A stretch of 64,000 nt of DNA from Steinernema hermaphroditum. Taxonomy: Eukaryota > Nematoda > Chromadorea > Rhabditida > Steinernematidae. This document shows positions 49,801 to 60,720 of this stretch, one piece after another. The position numbers and the translations under genes were made by a program. Where the stretch lies: NCBI GenBank assembly GCA_030435675.1, contig CM059625.1:17980001-18044000 (forward strand), written 5' to 3'. The notes beneath the pieces were generated by a model. The model had not been told where the DNA came from, made no database searches, and saw nothing but the letters and a program-made list of their open reading frames with translations. The stretch's first letter is position 1; every line of letters begins with the position of its first letter.

Positions 49801-52800
49801 CGTTCTTCATGGTAGTGGGAAATGAAGCCGTAACCACTGGCTGAGGTTGCGGGCTCATCACTGGTGATTCTTTAATCGGTTGCGGCACTGTAGAGGTGAT
49901 TCCAAGAGTGGGTTGAGTACTGTCTGGTGAATGTTTCATATGCAAATGTTGCATCATCGCCTGTAATCGCCCGCGTTCTTTTTGTAGCCGGTGCTCTAGT
50001 TGTTCCACGCGTTCGATTTGTTCCCGGCACTGTTGCGCCGACCTTAAAGCGGATAGTAGGTGATCGGAGATACGATTACCATATGACTCACACAAATCCA
50101 CTCTCTTCTTTCAGAAAGAAAGCACAACTGTGATGCACTTACCTGTTGTCTAATGTGTGGGCTTGAGCAAGATGCTGGATGAAGATGTGGTACGTCTCGC
50201 ACGGCTGCTCACAGTCGGGCCATGTACACAAATTGTGTTGGTACAAAGGGTGGTAAAGTTGCTGCGTGGTTGCAGCAATGCCGGCAATGCTAGGTAATAC
50301 AGTTGATCCGGCTGCTAAAGTAGAGAGATCGATGGAGCCAGGCATGGTATTAAGGGGCAGGCCGCCCATCACGAGGTTTTGTGCCATATTTTGCCATATC
50401 CTCGTCACATCGTTGGCCGGGTTAGTGTTTGGCCGCAGATGTTGATTTATGCGGTCCTGTATTGCAAGCATCAGCAACTGCTCCACCTGAAAAGGAACCA
50501 AACTTTCAGTCATTATGAAGCGAACGTATAGAAACAACCTGGGTGGAGTTGGTAGTGTCCAACGCAGGCAGAGGAAGACCGGGCCCTGAGGAATGAATGT
50601 TGGCTGTGTTTGAGGTGGCGTCGAAAGGAACAAAGGAGTTACCACCTTCCGGAGGCACGTTGGTAGATTGTTGAGGCGGCGATTTCTGAAAGAACACCTA
50701 ATTAGAATGTGATAAGTCTATACGGTAGTATGTTGTTAACTGAACAAAGAAAGCACACACAAAATCATCGTCATCCGTCCATCCCAGCAACGTCGCGGTT
50801 GACGACGATCACTCGGTTGGGTTGGGTTTTTGGAAGTGGGAGGAGAAAGGGGAGGATTGAAACAGGGAAGTCAGCAGACGCCCGGCGCCAGTTCTACTCT
50901 GAACGTCCGAGACGGTGAGCAGGACAGAAGGACGCCGCAACCCTTAGACACAAACAGAGTCAAAAATTAGATTTAAGAGAGGCGTGTTTGAGAACGCCAG
51001 CCCCTTCCGGCTCAAGATAAAGTGCAAAGGAGTAGTGAATGCGGTGTAGAGCCAAAAATCAATCAGGTAGAACCCCTTCCAACATCTTCACCTTTTGTGA
51101 GCGCAAATGGGGGTGGGCGCTACCCGAAATTGGAAGTCTTCTGTTTTTATGTGTTCTTCTTGTCCTCGATAGAAACGGGTGATTGAAAAAACGAACTAGC
51201 CTTTTCCATTTCCCTCGCAATTTCGCGGGCGTGTGACCAACCCTCAAAAGGACACCGTAATCCAGTCGTTGACGACAGTTCAACGACAACAAAAAAGATG
51301 TTCTTTGTGCGACAACATGCGAAAAGGGCACGATTTCCAGACATCGGCAGCACCCGTCTGCGTCAAGAGTTACGGGCTAACTATTAGCAGGTGCCTGCGC
51401 GAGACGGCCCGAGACGGGACGGAATCTGAATGCACTTGCCCTCTTAGTGAGCCGCCGGCGCGTAAGAACCAGTGCCTGTGGCAAGAAAACAATAACCACA
51501 TCTGTCTCCCGACTTTTCCCGTGTGCTTTCTCCTCCCTCCCCCTTCTCTCCTATAATTTATAATTTGTATATTCTATTAAGGGTGTAGCAGGGTAAAGAG
51601 CGTCGAGCGCCGCCCTTTACTTTGCGTTCACTGCTTTATATCGTACAACTCTTAGTGCGCCCGCAGTGTCAAACAGATTAGCGACGATAAGCTGGAAGTA
51701 ATTGATTTACCGCAACTCCGTCACATGCTGGCAACGTGTGAGTAAATGAGAATTCGCCGCCGTCTACTACGCATATGTACGTATATACACGCACTTGTTT
51801 GTTTCTGCTTTTGAACGCAGCGACTGGTTCGCTAATAATTTCGCGCAAAGCGCAAGAGCACTATCATTGGCCTAAGTCGAAAAGATATGCCTGACAATGG
51901 CTAGGAATACGCCTGCTTTAATGCACAATTCTCCGTACTGAATTACGGGTTGCTTCAGTGATAACGAAACTTCCGGTGGTACTAGATTAGCAATTTTTCT
52001 AATAATGAGGTTGTTGCAAAGTACACAGCTTATAGCATTAGGTAGCTTTGTGATAAAAAATTCTATTAAGGTGGAATGGTACAGTTTTACTATTAAAACT
52101 TCTACAGATTAGTGAAAAGAACTCGTATAATAGAGTAAGGTGTACAGGGCTCACGTTTAGTACACAACAATCCGTAGCCTTTAAGAAATAATTCGACAAC
52201 ACACTTATTTGATATGCAACAATCAGAGACACGTCTGACAAAAACTAGCCATAAGGCAATAAGCTATGGAAGCGACTTTGCTCGTAACAATATGCCCTCA
52301 ATATGTAGTCCGGCTCATGAAATATCGCTAGCACTTCGCGCAAAACGCTGCAGACCAGAGACGTCTTTCCGGTGACCAGACGTAAAGCTACAATGCGTTC
52401 TAACGCCGCTGGCTATTATTATGAGGCAGCGGCGAAGAAACAGCAGAAGGATGTGCAAGAACGGCTTGTTTTGTTTTGTGAAAAGTGAAAATAGCGGACT
52501 ATGCGTTTTGATTTCCCGTTATTGCTCGCGCATGTTTCTTCTTCAGACGGTGAGCCGATGAAGCGAAGAATGAAAAAGCTAAAACGAACGGAGTTTCGCA
52601 CTCCGCTGAGCTTACAATAGTTTCTCTGCACGGACAATGCGCTTACAGCGAGCTGCAAGAAGTGTAAAATAGCGGCCGAGGCAGTCTCGCACGGTCTCGA
52701 GAGACGAAGGGCAGCGCATCAACGCATCAACAACAACAAAATCACCGTCGTTGTTTCCAAAACAAACGACATGAGAACTACCCTCAAAGGATTCCCGATT

Positions 52801-54202
52801 CAACTCTCTTCCCACGCTACGAAACATTCACACAACCGCTTTATTGTCAATAAAACTCTTACCAGACCTCTTTTTAGCAATATTCTTTCGACCTGTCGCA
52901 CTTCTGAAACAGGTGATATTTACGTAACTTGAATGGTGTTTTGGAGTGACCGAATTATTTCACCTGTACAAAATTTTCCAGTACTCTATTATTTTGATTC
53001 GCTCGTCTGGGGTACTTCACAACAATCCGTAACTACATGTTAATGTAATTAAGAGCCTGACCTTTAAGCAACGTAAATTATAGGAGGGAAATTGCCCTTG
53101 CACTCAGTATGCCTACCGTATGACTAACAACTACGTTATGGTTCTCAGCTTAATTCTTTCAGTTAATTGCGTAACGAAAAAGCAGATTTGTCTGAGGGGT
53201 CATGAACGAAACTACAAGCCATTAAGCTATTCATATTTACGAGACAAATCAAAACGTTCGCTATGTCTTGTATTAAATTAAAAATCGGTGCGGAAGACTC
53301 CCGCAGATTAAGTAAAGGCGTCTGGCTCAAAGCAATTAGAAGACAACATGGGACTGCGCTTGAAGCGTCATCCGTCGCGTCGAGGGCTTCCCTTTTCGAA
53401 AAATGCACTCTTCCGAATAACTAATCCGCTTCGCCCTATGCTGTGCTCCAGACACACGCCGATGACAGCGCACCCGACATAATGTGCTCCCAGAAATCGC
53501 CTTTCCACTTACCGAAAGTGGCATGGATACAGTTTTGAACATGGATCAGCGCGTAACGACAAATGGCTGCGGTAGCGAAACGGCACATCAGAGCGAGTTA
53601 TAAACTAGCACGGAAAAATGACTGTCATGTCGTTTAAACGGTTCGTGCCGCATCTTTCTCTTCACACCAGAAGGATGACTGAAAAATGTCTAGGTCTTAA
53701 AAAAAATGTCTTAAAAAACCGTACGAATGCGGCGTACATCTAACTTTGTTCGTTGGTATGAAAGATTAAATAGTGGACACTTTAAGTATTTATTTGCAGT
53801 GCTGCGTTCTTCATCGGCAAAACCGCCCAGTTAGAGTGCACATGCAAATGGAAATGTTGTAATCACGAAATTTGTTTCGACCATAAATTGTGTTACAGTA
53901 AATAAATCACTTTACGCGAGTAAAAATTTGTAGTAAAATTAAGAAGCAAAAATATTGCGAGCGTGTTTATGTTGTCTTTTTTAAAAAACGGCAGTCACGA
54001 TGATGTAGAAAACGGAAGCAACGGCGAGAAACTGCTTTTTTAGAGTATAGCACGGATTATGGAGAGTGAAGAAACGAACAGAAGAACCAACCATGAGGAG
54101 GGATAGCAGCTCCGCCGTATCCAGATGGGCGAACAGCGAATTTTCTAAATCCTTTTTCGGTTTCCGGGGCTTCGGCTGCTCCCAGATTCCGTCATTGTAC
54201 AT
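46893..54202 (-). CDS. fkh-7: FOXP-family forkhead transcription factor
   Basis: Exons 50685-50539, 50486-50143, 50042-49787, 48653-48240 and 47753-46893 join in phase. A probable first exon at 54202-54092 ([17 protein letters not shown]...) also fits phase 0, giving 710 aa. FOXP hallmarks appear in order: a C2H2 zinc finger ([20 protein letters not shown]), a leucine zipper ([19 protein letters not shown]) that mediates dimerisation, and the forkhead domain ([47 protein letters not shown]). The domain is split after ATWK by the intron 48239-47754. The sequence has one extra residue (RVEQNVKG versus RVENVKG). The C-terminus is a long Ser/Thr/Ala-rich tail ending in an acidic patch. FOXP proteins are DNA-binding repressors of neuronal and muscle genes. 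The far 5' exon is the uncertain part. Confidence 0.92.
50686..54091. other. Long first intron of the FOXP gene (if the 54.2-kb exon is right)
   Basis: About 3.4 kb with no recognised gene or repeat. A minus-strand frame at 52612-52827 starting [16 protein letters not shown] is a weak candidate for an extra or alternative exon but has no supporting similarity. Confidence 0.4.
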
Positions 54203-57200
54203 GGTTCCCGAGAACGACGGAGTAAGGACACCAAGAGTGGGAAGTACCGGCCGCAGCCACGGACACCTGAATAAGGAGAGGCGACCTTGCGTACAGGAAC
54301 CACTTAAGGAGTTTAGCGAGTATCGAAAACGGAATGACGGCGTCGGGCGGCGGGACTTTGTTGCTATTGGTCAAAACAACAAGCATGCAGCATATAGACA
54401 CACAAGCAAACAGCAAGTGAACGAGTAAAAGAAGAAGACGGAGTAAGCGCGTCGTGTGGCCTGGGGCGGCGGTTCTGGGGCTGCGTCGGTGGTCTACGAC
54501 GACGGCAACGACGACGCCCTCTACGTATCGCTCAGTTTTCCTCTGCTCAACGCTCAACTCACAGTGGTTGGTCGTCGAATGAGCAAACACTAGGCGAGAC
54601 AGGAGCGACTGAGGAGACCCACGTTCACAGACGGCGACAACGACGACAACCCGAAAAGATCGCCAAATGACGACGATCACTGCATGTTCCGCCGCTTAAA
54701 CATTTAAGGAATCAAATGCGTAGAATCCACTTTGGTCGATCAACCGATCGGTAAACAGATGAAATGAACGCAGCGGATTCGTTGCGAATACGCCCAAGAC
54801 TAACAGATGTCTCAGAAGCGTAAGAGAATATACTTTGAAAAAGCAACAGTTGTGAGGTGCGTAGATACGTTGCTTGGTCGGCCGCTCGCTTTGTTGCACA
54901 AATGAGTTTCGCGTTTGCGTAACAGACAGCGCGCAGACGATGAATGACAACCTGCTCGCGCCTGGATACGCGCAAACGGATCGTAGGCAGTGGATGGAGA
55001 GGGCACGCGAACAACACAAATATTATAACGCTTAAACCGGCTAGCAGACGCGTGTAATTGCTATGCGCGCGTAGGCGCGTCTGGCGTGCTCTCCTATCAG
55101 CTGGAGTGTGCGTGTTTCGCAAGACAACCTTCAAGAAAATAGTATTTTGCGTTGAAGTGGTGAGTCAATGAGTAGTCAGTCCGAAAGAGGGCTCGGCTGT
55201 ATCGTGTGCTTTCGCCCGGCTGTGCACTAGTAAACAGGTAAACAAAAACAAGTAAATAATAAATAAACAACACATAGTGATGAACCCACCGAAGTCCGTC
55301 GCTCCATCGAAGGAGTCGAGTTGTCGAAGAAAACAGCTCTCTTCGCCGCGTCTCGCGTCTATGAAATGCAGCACACAAACACAGCGCCCAGCCTTGTGGT
55401 TGTTTACCTCGGTGTTTACCCCGAGAAGAAAATGTAAACAGAGCAGAGAGCGCGGCGGCGGGGCGACGCGAGAGACCAACGCGCCGCCTCCACTGCGTCT
55501 CTTCCCTTGCACTTTTCCCTCCAAAATTCCTCCCATTTTTCGATCTACTACAATTATTGTCTCGCGCCACACTGCCTACGGACAAACCGAGCGCTGGAGT
55601 GAGGGACAGACGCCACCAAACGCTGGCCTCGTTTCGTGCTTGTGCTTTCTGGTTTACCAACTGAACACTTGTTGGCCAATTGACGACGATGGCGTCGACG
55701 ATCACCAGCCCTGTTGACGTCGGCAGCCCTGTGGTTAGTGGCCCAAAAGTGCAATTCCTACATCCCACTGCCACCCCATCGCTTCAAACTCGTTGCTTTT
55801 GACGCCGCTGTCGTCATTCACCGTCTTCGTAATTTCCCCCCTCACTTTACTTCATTTGCGTTTCCTGAAAAACGCCGCCAAGAGGAAACATATCTAAGCG
55901 GGAGGATAAATATCTTCTTCAGCGAATTTGTGGCAACAGCGCAGAAGCACTTAAACACCGAAACGGTTAGCCAGTCTAATCTCACAGAAAGAGCGATATC
56001 GTTGTTAGTCGATCATGTGAAGAGGTACGTCTGATTGAGAAGGAAGGAATTGGTAATGAACTTAAATGGCTGGCCGTCGGCAGCAGCTGATCAAATGACG
56101 AGTGCACCGACTAACCATAATAGCATCAAATCACCACTACATCTAATCCCGAATGATAAACAGGAATGTTCGCATAGCGGAGATCAGTGGAATACATGCA
56201 CAGACCTCAATGTTTCTATCTGCTACTTGTATTAGTTTATAAAGGTAAACAATTGGCTATTTTTCGTGGCTTCCTTGCTAGTTTTTAATATCACCTTTAC
56301 ATGTCAAACGGTAATGTGATTTTCACATAGATTGGATTCATTTATGCATCGAAATGCACACGTTGCCCAAAACGATCACTCTTATGTTGTCGTTGGTGCA
56401 TTCAGCTTATTTTGGTGTGTCATATGCGACAGCGAACGATGTCGTCGGCGGCCGACACGCGCACATTCTGGGCGGTATCCACCGAACGGGAGAGACGGGG
56501 GCGCAGTGTGAGACAAACAATCAAGAGATGCCGTTACGCGTAAACAAACATAGACGCACAACACGCACTAACAGTGCCTGTGAATGCATACTACTGTGTC
56601 GCCAATTATCGACGTAGCCGTTTTTTGTGCTTGGTCTTGACCAACGAGGGTTGACCCCTCAGACCCCTCAAGCGACCGCTGCACACCCCTCGAATCCGCA
56701 TCAACAATCAACCATAAACACATCAGTGGCGACGCACAGTCAAATCAAGTCGGGCGCCATCATTCTCACGCTACTGACAGCCAAACCACTGAACGGATAC
56801 CCACAAATGAGGATCACCATGTCGGTGCTCCTCTCTTTCTCCATTTGTAAAAGTGGTCACGCTTGTTCACAGATTGGATTTGTACATGTACATGTATATT
56901 AACTGATTAGAAGTTACGTATCGACCTTGCTGCATAATCGCAGTGGCTAGGGGTCGGGCAATGTGGTGGCCGACTGCGTTCCGCTGCTATTAGTTATCAG
57001 TGCTTCTGCACTATGCAAGCAAAAAAGATCACGCAAAGTTAAACTGTACAAGGAGTGGGGTTTGTGCCACTAAACAAATAAGCAGCGCCCTAGGGGACCG
57101 GTGACCGTTAAGCAATGACTGTGCGAACGGCGCGAAACACTGTTGAATGCTTGCTGATGCTTCAGTCAACACGCCGATTTACTACAGGGTAAGCAGAAAC

Positions 57201-58000
57201 GGAGATAACAATGTCGCTTTATGTTGATTGTAACACGACTCATGTTTGTACTTTGTTATTGATGTCGCTACGTTAAAACGCAAGAGCGAAATGCAGTCGT
57301 CATGTGAAGGTCGATCGAACATAGGGAGCGGCTGACTGAACATCAGATATGATAGACAGGGAAAGCAAACGAGTACATCACTATGGAAGCTTGACAGTGA
57401 TACCTTCGGAGGCTCGCTTAAAGGGACACACAAAACGTAATCGTTTCTTTGTCTTTATCTTTCTTTGTTACTAACGCAGTTCACAGCATAAACCGATATG
57501 AAGAATTGTGTATAGCTGTAATTTAACCTGTAACTTATATCTGTAATTTTCTTCCTTACATGCATAAGAAAATCATGTGATTCATAGCTGGACGAGCAGA
57601 AACAGAAAGCTACCAGTGTTGTGAAGTCTTTGTGCAGACGACTAGTTGTTGTACGATATACAACGAATTCGCTACATAGCACATATGAAACGCGAATGGG
57701 CAGACGACGTTTTCAAGACAGTTGAAGTTAAGTGATCGCTAAATACATACGTTTCTACAATTCAATACATATACTGCAGTTCAGCTTGAAAATCAGAAAG
57801 ACATTGAAACCTAGAATAGTAAATAGTGCTTAGGATATTCCATTATTTGCTCGTTAACCATTTTTTATTTATATTTCATTTATGCCCAGTATTTATACTC
57901 ATGATCTTTGGCGAACAACATCGATGAAAAAGGGAAAAAAATTTGAAATTTTTCTGGAAGCATTTCGCACACGGGAATATTGCTTCCTATTTTAGAATAA
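54203..58000. other. Gene-poor region upstream of the FOXP gene
   Basis: 54200-56000 is GC-richer, with overlapping frames on both strands (for example 55277-55717 plus and 55097-55774 minus) that lack family resemblance. It is most simply the promoter and 5'UTR region of the FOXP gene. 56000-58000 is AT-rich with no recognised feature. Confidence 0.45.
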
Positions 58001-58516
58001 GGAGTCTCACTCTTGTCGCGGTGGCGAGCGGTCGGTCCCTCCGGTCGCTCTCCGAGTGTCCGGTTGGTCTGATGGTAAACCCTATGGCAGTTGTGAGTTT
58101 TCCGACTTCCAGAGGGAATTGGGACACCCGGAAGCCGCAGTCCCACCACCGCTGACAAACAAGATGTCCGACGCCAGGAATCCGGCTGCGTGAGATGTCA
58201 CCCTGAAGGTCGCCGACGCCCTGAGGACCACCGAAGACGCAATTCCCGGACCACGAACTCATCTCTCCGAAGAAGATGCGAGCTCAAAAGCCTCCTCTGT
58301 GCCGCAAACGCCCCGAGAAGAAGAAGTTCTACTGCCATTTCCGAAGTTTTGCCGTCTCCCACATGCCCCGTGATGCGCGCCGTCTCCGACCGGTTCGCCA
58401 TAAGCGCCATGCCAGGGATGAAGCCGGCTAAAACGAGACATCCTCTGTTTGTCTACTATTCGGTGTTGTGCAAGGCGTAAGCCTTTGATTCACGAAATAA
58501 ACTCGTAAACTCGTAA
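58001..58516 (+). mobile_element. SINE-like retroposon, copy 3 (full-length)
   Basis: A 516-bp insertion flanked by the 12-bp duplication ATTTTAGAATAA at 57989-58000 and 58517-58528. It is collinear with copy 1 from its 5' end (GTCTCAC...GCGGTGGCGAGCGGTC) to its 3' end AAATAAACTCGTAAACTCGTAA, where the tail unit is CTCGTAAA. A frame at 58276-58431 begins MRAQKPPLCRKRPEKKKFYC and aligns without gaps for 50 codons with that of copy 1. There are weak A-box-like (TGGTCTGATGG) and B-box-like (GAGTTTTCCGACTTCC) stretches near the 5' end. Confidence 0.88.
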
Positions 58517-58604
58517 ATTTTAGAATAAAGCTGCGGTATCAGGCATCGGCTGTCAGTATTTGAGGGGGAGGGGTTAGGGCGATATAATCACAGAATTGCA
58601 AAGA

Positions 58605-59164
58605 TTTATTTTATTTTATTTATTTTAAGTACGCATAGTCAATATTACAGATTGCCATATAGAGCACTCATTATAAATATAACCAATAGATGGTGCGTAT
58701 AGAGGGAGGGATGATTCCCATATATACAAACATTTACATACATCCGTCAGAAGGTGTGGGCAGAGGAGAGAAATCAAACAAAATCATATATAAATCTATG
58801 AGTCCATCCAGGTTAGAAGATTTCGTTGGAAACACTTAGGATTCTTGGTACAAACAATGTGTTCAGGCAGCACATTCCAGACACGTGCGACTGAGTTCGA
58901 AAAGAACTTAGCGAACCTATCTGTTCGGCGCGTAACTGGGTGGATTCGGAAGATGGAGCGTGAACGTGTGCGCGAGTTGGGTGGTGGTGCGCAGAAGGAG
59001 ACCTCAGGTGAATATATAACTTTCTCGTGGAAGATTTTGAAAGTAAACACCAGCTGAGATACCAGACGTCTCTTTGCAAGGCTAGATGCACACAAAACTT
59101 TAAGTGTATTGCTGTGGCCATTGAAAGGAGTTCCGCAGCGCAAAAATGTCAGAACATAGCTCAA
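58605..59164 (-). mobile_element. 3' end of a non-LTR retrotransposon (reverse transcriptase C-terminus)
   Basis: The open frame 59164-58796 on the minus strand encodes the typical C-terminal end of a LINE reverse transcriptase. It has the thumb-region-like RRLVSQLVFTFKIFHEKV and the closing pattern FAKFFSNSVARVWNVLPEHI, then a final Trp-containing tail and stop. A 3'UTR follows, ending near 58605 in the short A-rich tail AAAATAAATAAAATAAAAT. The polymerase catalytic domain is missing, so this is a 5'-truncated, dead copy. The clade (CR1/Jockey-like versus other) cannot be fixed from this piece. Confidence 0.75.
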
Positions 59165-59484
59165 GCGAAAAGAAAACTTTTTTTTTTAATTTTTGGCCTG
59201 CATGTGTGTTTCATTGAAATCCACGGTACCATGTTCGTAAAAGGCACATTTATTTTACTCTACATGTGAATTTATAATATACCTGACTGTTCAATTTTTA
59301 CGTCTAACAAGGAACCTTCCGAAGTGTCCTGCTCGGATCGAGCTGGAAATTGACACACATGTAGGCCTTCATTAGTGTATATCACCCCAAAAGGGCACCT
59401 GCTTATACGCATACCAGGTCATGTAAACACCCTTCGCAAGTTACGGTCAAACAATTATAGCCAACTTCGGCAACAACTGAGAGA

Positions 59485-59557
59485 TGGTGTGTGCGGCCGA
59501 ACCGGGTAGTATCTCGGCTGTCGTTTTTGGGGTGCGGGTTCGACTCCCCTCCCAGCC
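59485..59557 (+). pseudogene. tRNA-like sequence in the left arm of the foldback element
   Basis: The stretch GGTAGTATCTCGGCTGTCG resembles the D-arm to anticodon region of tRNA-Asp (GTC). It is followed by a perfect B box GGGTTCGACTCCC. The anticodon stem does not pair properly, so it is a relic or a Pol III-promoter module. Confidence 0.4.
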
Positions 59558-59647
59558 CATATTTTTCTTCTCGCTTCTTGAAGTTTGTTTTTGTCTTACT
59601 AAAAGGTAGTAATGAAATTTTTTTAAACAAATTTGAACATTACGGCA

Positions 59648-59872
59648 ATGCAGATAAGTGCTAACCGATTCCAAAATATGATACGGTATGCATGGCATCA
59701 CGTTGGATTTATTGACGAACACCCTCCTTCTTTCGAAACGCCGGAACATTTTTGCTTCAATTTCGACGAAGGGCATCAATGCATGTGTTCCAAAATGCCC
59801 GTTCTTCGCTGTGCTCGTTGTGAAGGATTCTTGTGTGTTAAGCATCTTGTTGATATTGAACATAATTGTTAA
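59648..59872 (+). CDS. Cysteine-rich 74-aa frame inside the foldback element
   Basis: An ATG at 59648 opens a frame ending with a zinc-ribbon-like series: CMCSKMPVLRCARCEGFLCV, then KHLVDIEHNC and a stop. The C-x-C, C-x2-C, C, H, H/C spacing recalls the C-terminal zinc-binding region of some DDE transposases (for example piggyBac-like), but the rest is too short to classify. It spans the loop exactly, so it may be the last exon of a transposase left after internal deletion. Confidence 0.4.
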   Translation: MQISANRFQNMIRYAWHHVGFIDEHPPSFETPEHFCFNFDEGHQCMCSKMPVLRCARCEGFLCVKHLVDIEHNC

Positions 59873-59980
59873 GGAACACCGTTGTTATAAAAAAATTTGT
59901 TTAAAAAAAATTTCATTACTACCTTTTAGTAAGACAAAAACAAACTTCAATATGTTCAAGAAGCGAGAAGAAAAATATGT

Positions 59981-60052
59981 GCTGGGAGGGGAGTCGAACA
60001 CGGACCCCAAAAACGGCAGCCGAGATACTACCCGTTCGGCCGCACACACCAT
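59981..60052 (-). pseudogene. tRNA-like sequence in the right arm of the foldback element
   Basis: Inverted counterpart of the left-arm copy. The B-box region is TCCGTGTTCGACTCCCC, one change from the left arm within the box. The A-box-like part (GGGTAGTATCTCGGCTG) is nearly the same. Confidence 0.4.
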
Positions 60053-60161
60053 CTCTCAGTTGTTGCCGAAGTTGGCTATAGTTGTTTGACCGTAACTTGC
60101 GAAGGGTGTTTACATGACCTGGTATGCGTATAAGCAGGTGCCCCTTTGGGGATGATATACA

Positions 60162-60476
60162 GGCTCTATTAGCGAATAGCGGCCAAAAGTATTTTTGGAC
60201 GGCCGGTGGTGCTTAGGCTTATAGAAGTAGGACTCGTCGATTTCGACGACAACTCCCTCCCCCCCGGAGATCATCACGGTAGTCACTTCTTCTGGTTCAG
60301 CGTCTTCAGTATATAACGGGTGGAACATTATTCGTGTCCAAGGACTCCAGACTAAGATTTTTGCACATAGAACTCCTAAAGGGCCTAAGATGACGGAAAC
60401 TACGTTGCTTGCTGCATATGTAATGCATAAGACATGCACAACACGCTCAGCGTGTTTTGTTTCATTTCAGAAAATT
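60162..60476. other. Spacer between foldback element and SINE-like copy 4
   Basis: About 315 bp. A 109-codon minus-strand frame (60439-60110) overlaps the right arm and shows no family resemblance. Nothing else seen. Confidence 0.4.
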
Positions 60477-60710
60477 ATTAAAGACCGCTGACAACGAAAT
60501 GTTCGACGGCAGTAGTGCGAAAGAAGTCACCCTGAAGGTCGCCGATGCTGCGAGGACATCAGATGCGCTTCGAAGCCACTCCTGTGCCCCAAACACTCCG
60601 AGACGGAGAAGTTCCGCCGATGAAGCTAGTTGCAAGCGACATCCTCTATTTGCCTATAATTCGGTGCTATGCAAGGCGTAATGCCCTTGATTCGTGAAAT
60701 TAAATTAAAG
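60477..60710 (+). mobile_element. SINE-like retroposon, copy 4 (5'-truncated)
   Basis: The last 234 bp of the family, flanked by the 10-bp duplication TCAGAAAATT at 60467-60476 and 60711-60720. The tail is AAATTAAATTAAAG. The shared open frame is broken here, so this copy is more diverged. Confidence 0.82.
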
Positions 60711-60720
60711 TCAGAAAATT

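Larger units (their letters stand above)
59376..60161. mobile_element. Foldback DNA element with about 260-bp inverted arms
   Basis: The left arm (59376-59640) and right arm (59884-60161) are inverted copies, roughly 95% identical by eye. They begin TGTATATCA(C/T)CCC and include GCACCTGCTTATACGCATAC. Each arm contains a tRNA-like sequence in mirrored orientation. The loop between them carries a short cysteine-rich frame. The arms are too long and too similar to be accidental. This is a nonautonomous or internally deleted inverted-repeat transposon. I could not find a clear target-site duplication, so the superfamily is open. Confidence 0.85.

Noticed and set aside
55097..55774. 225-codon minus-strand frame and its plus-strand partner 55277-55717
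   Set aside because: Long frames on both strands of a GC-richer stretch, Arg/Ser-rich, no domain, no splice links; most likely promoter/5'UTR sequence.
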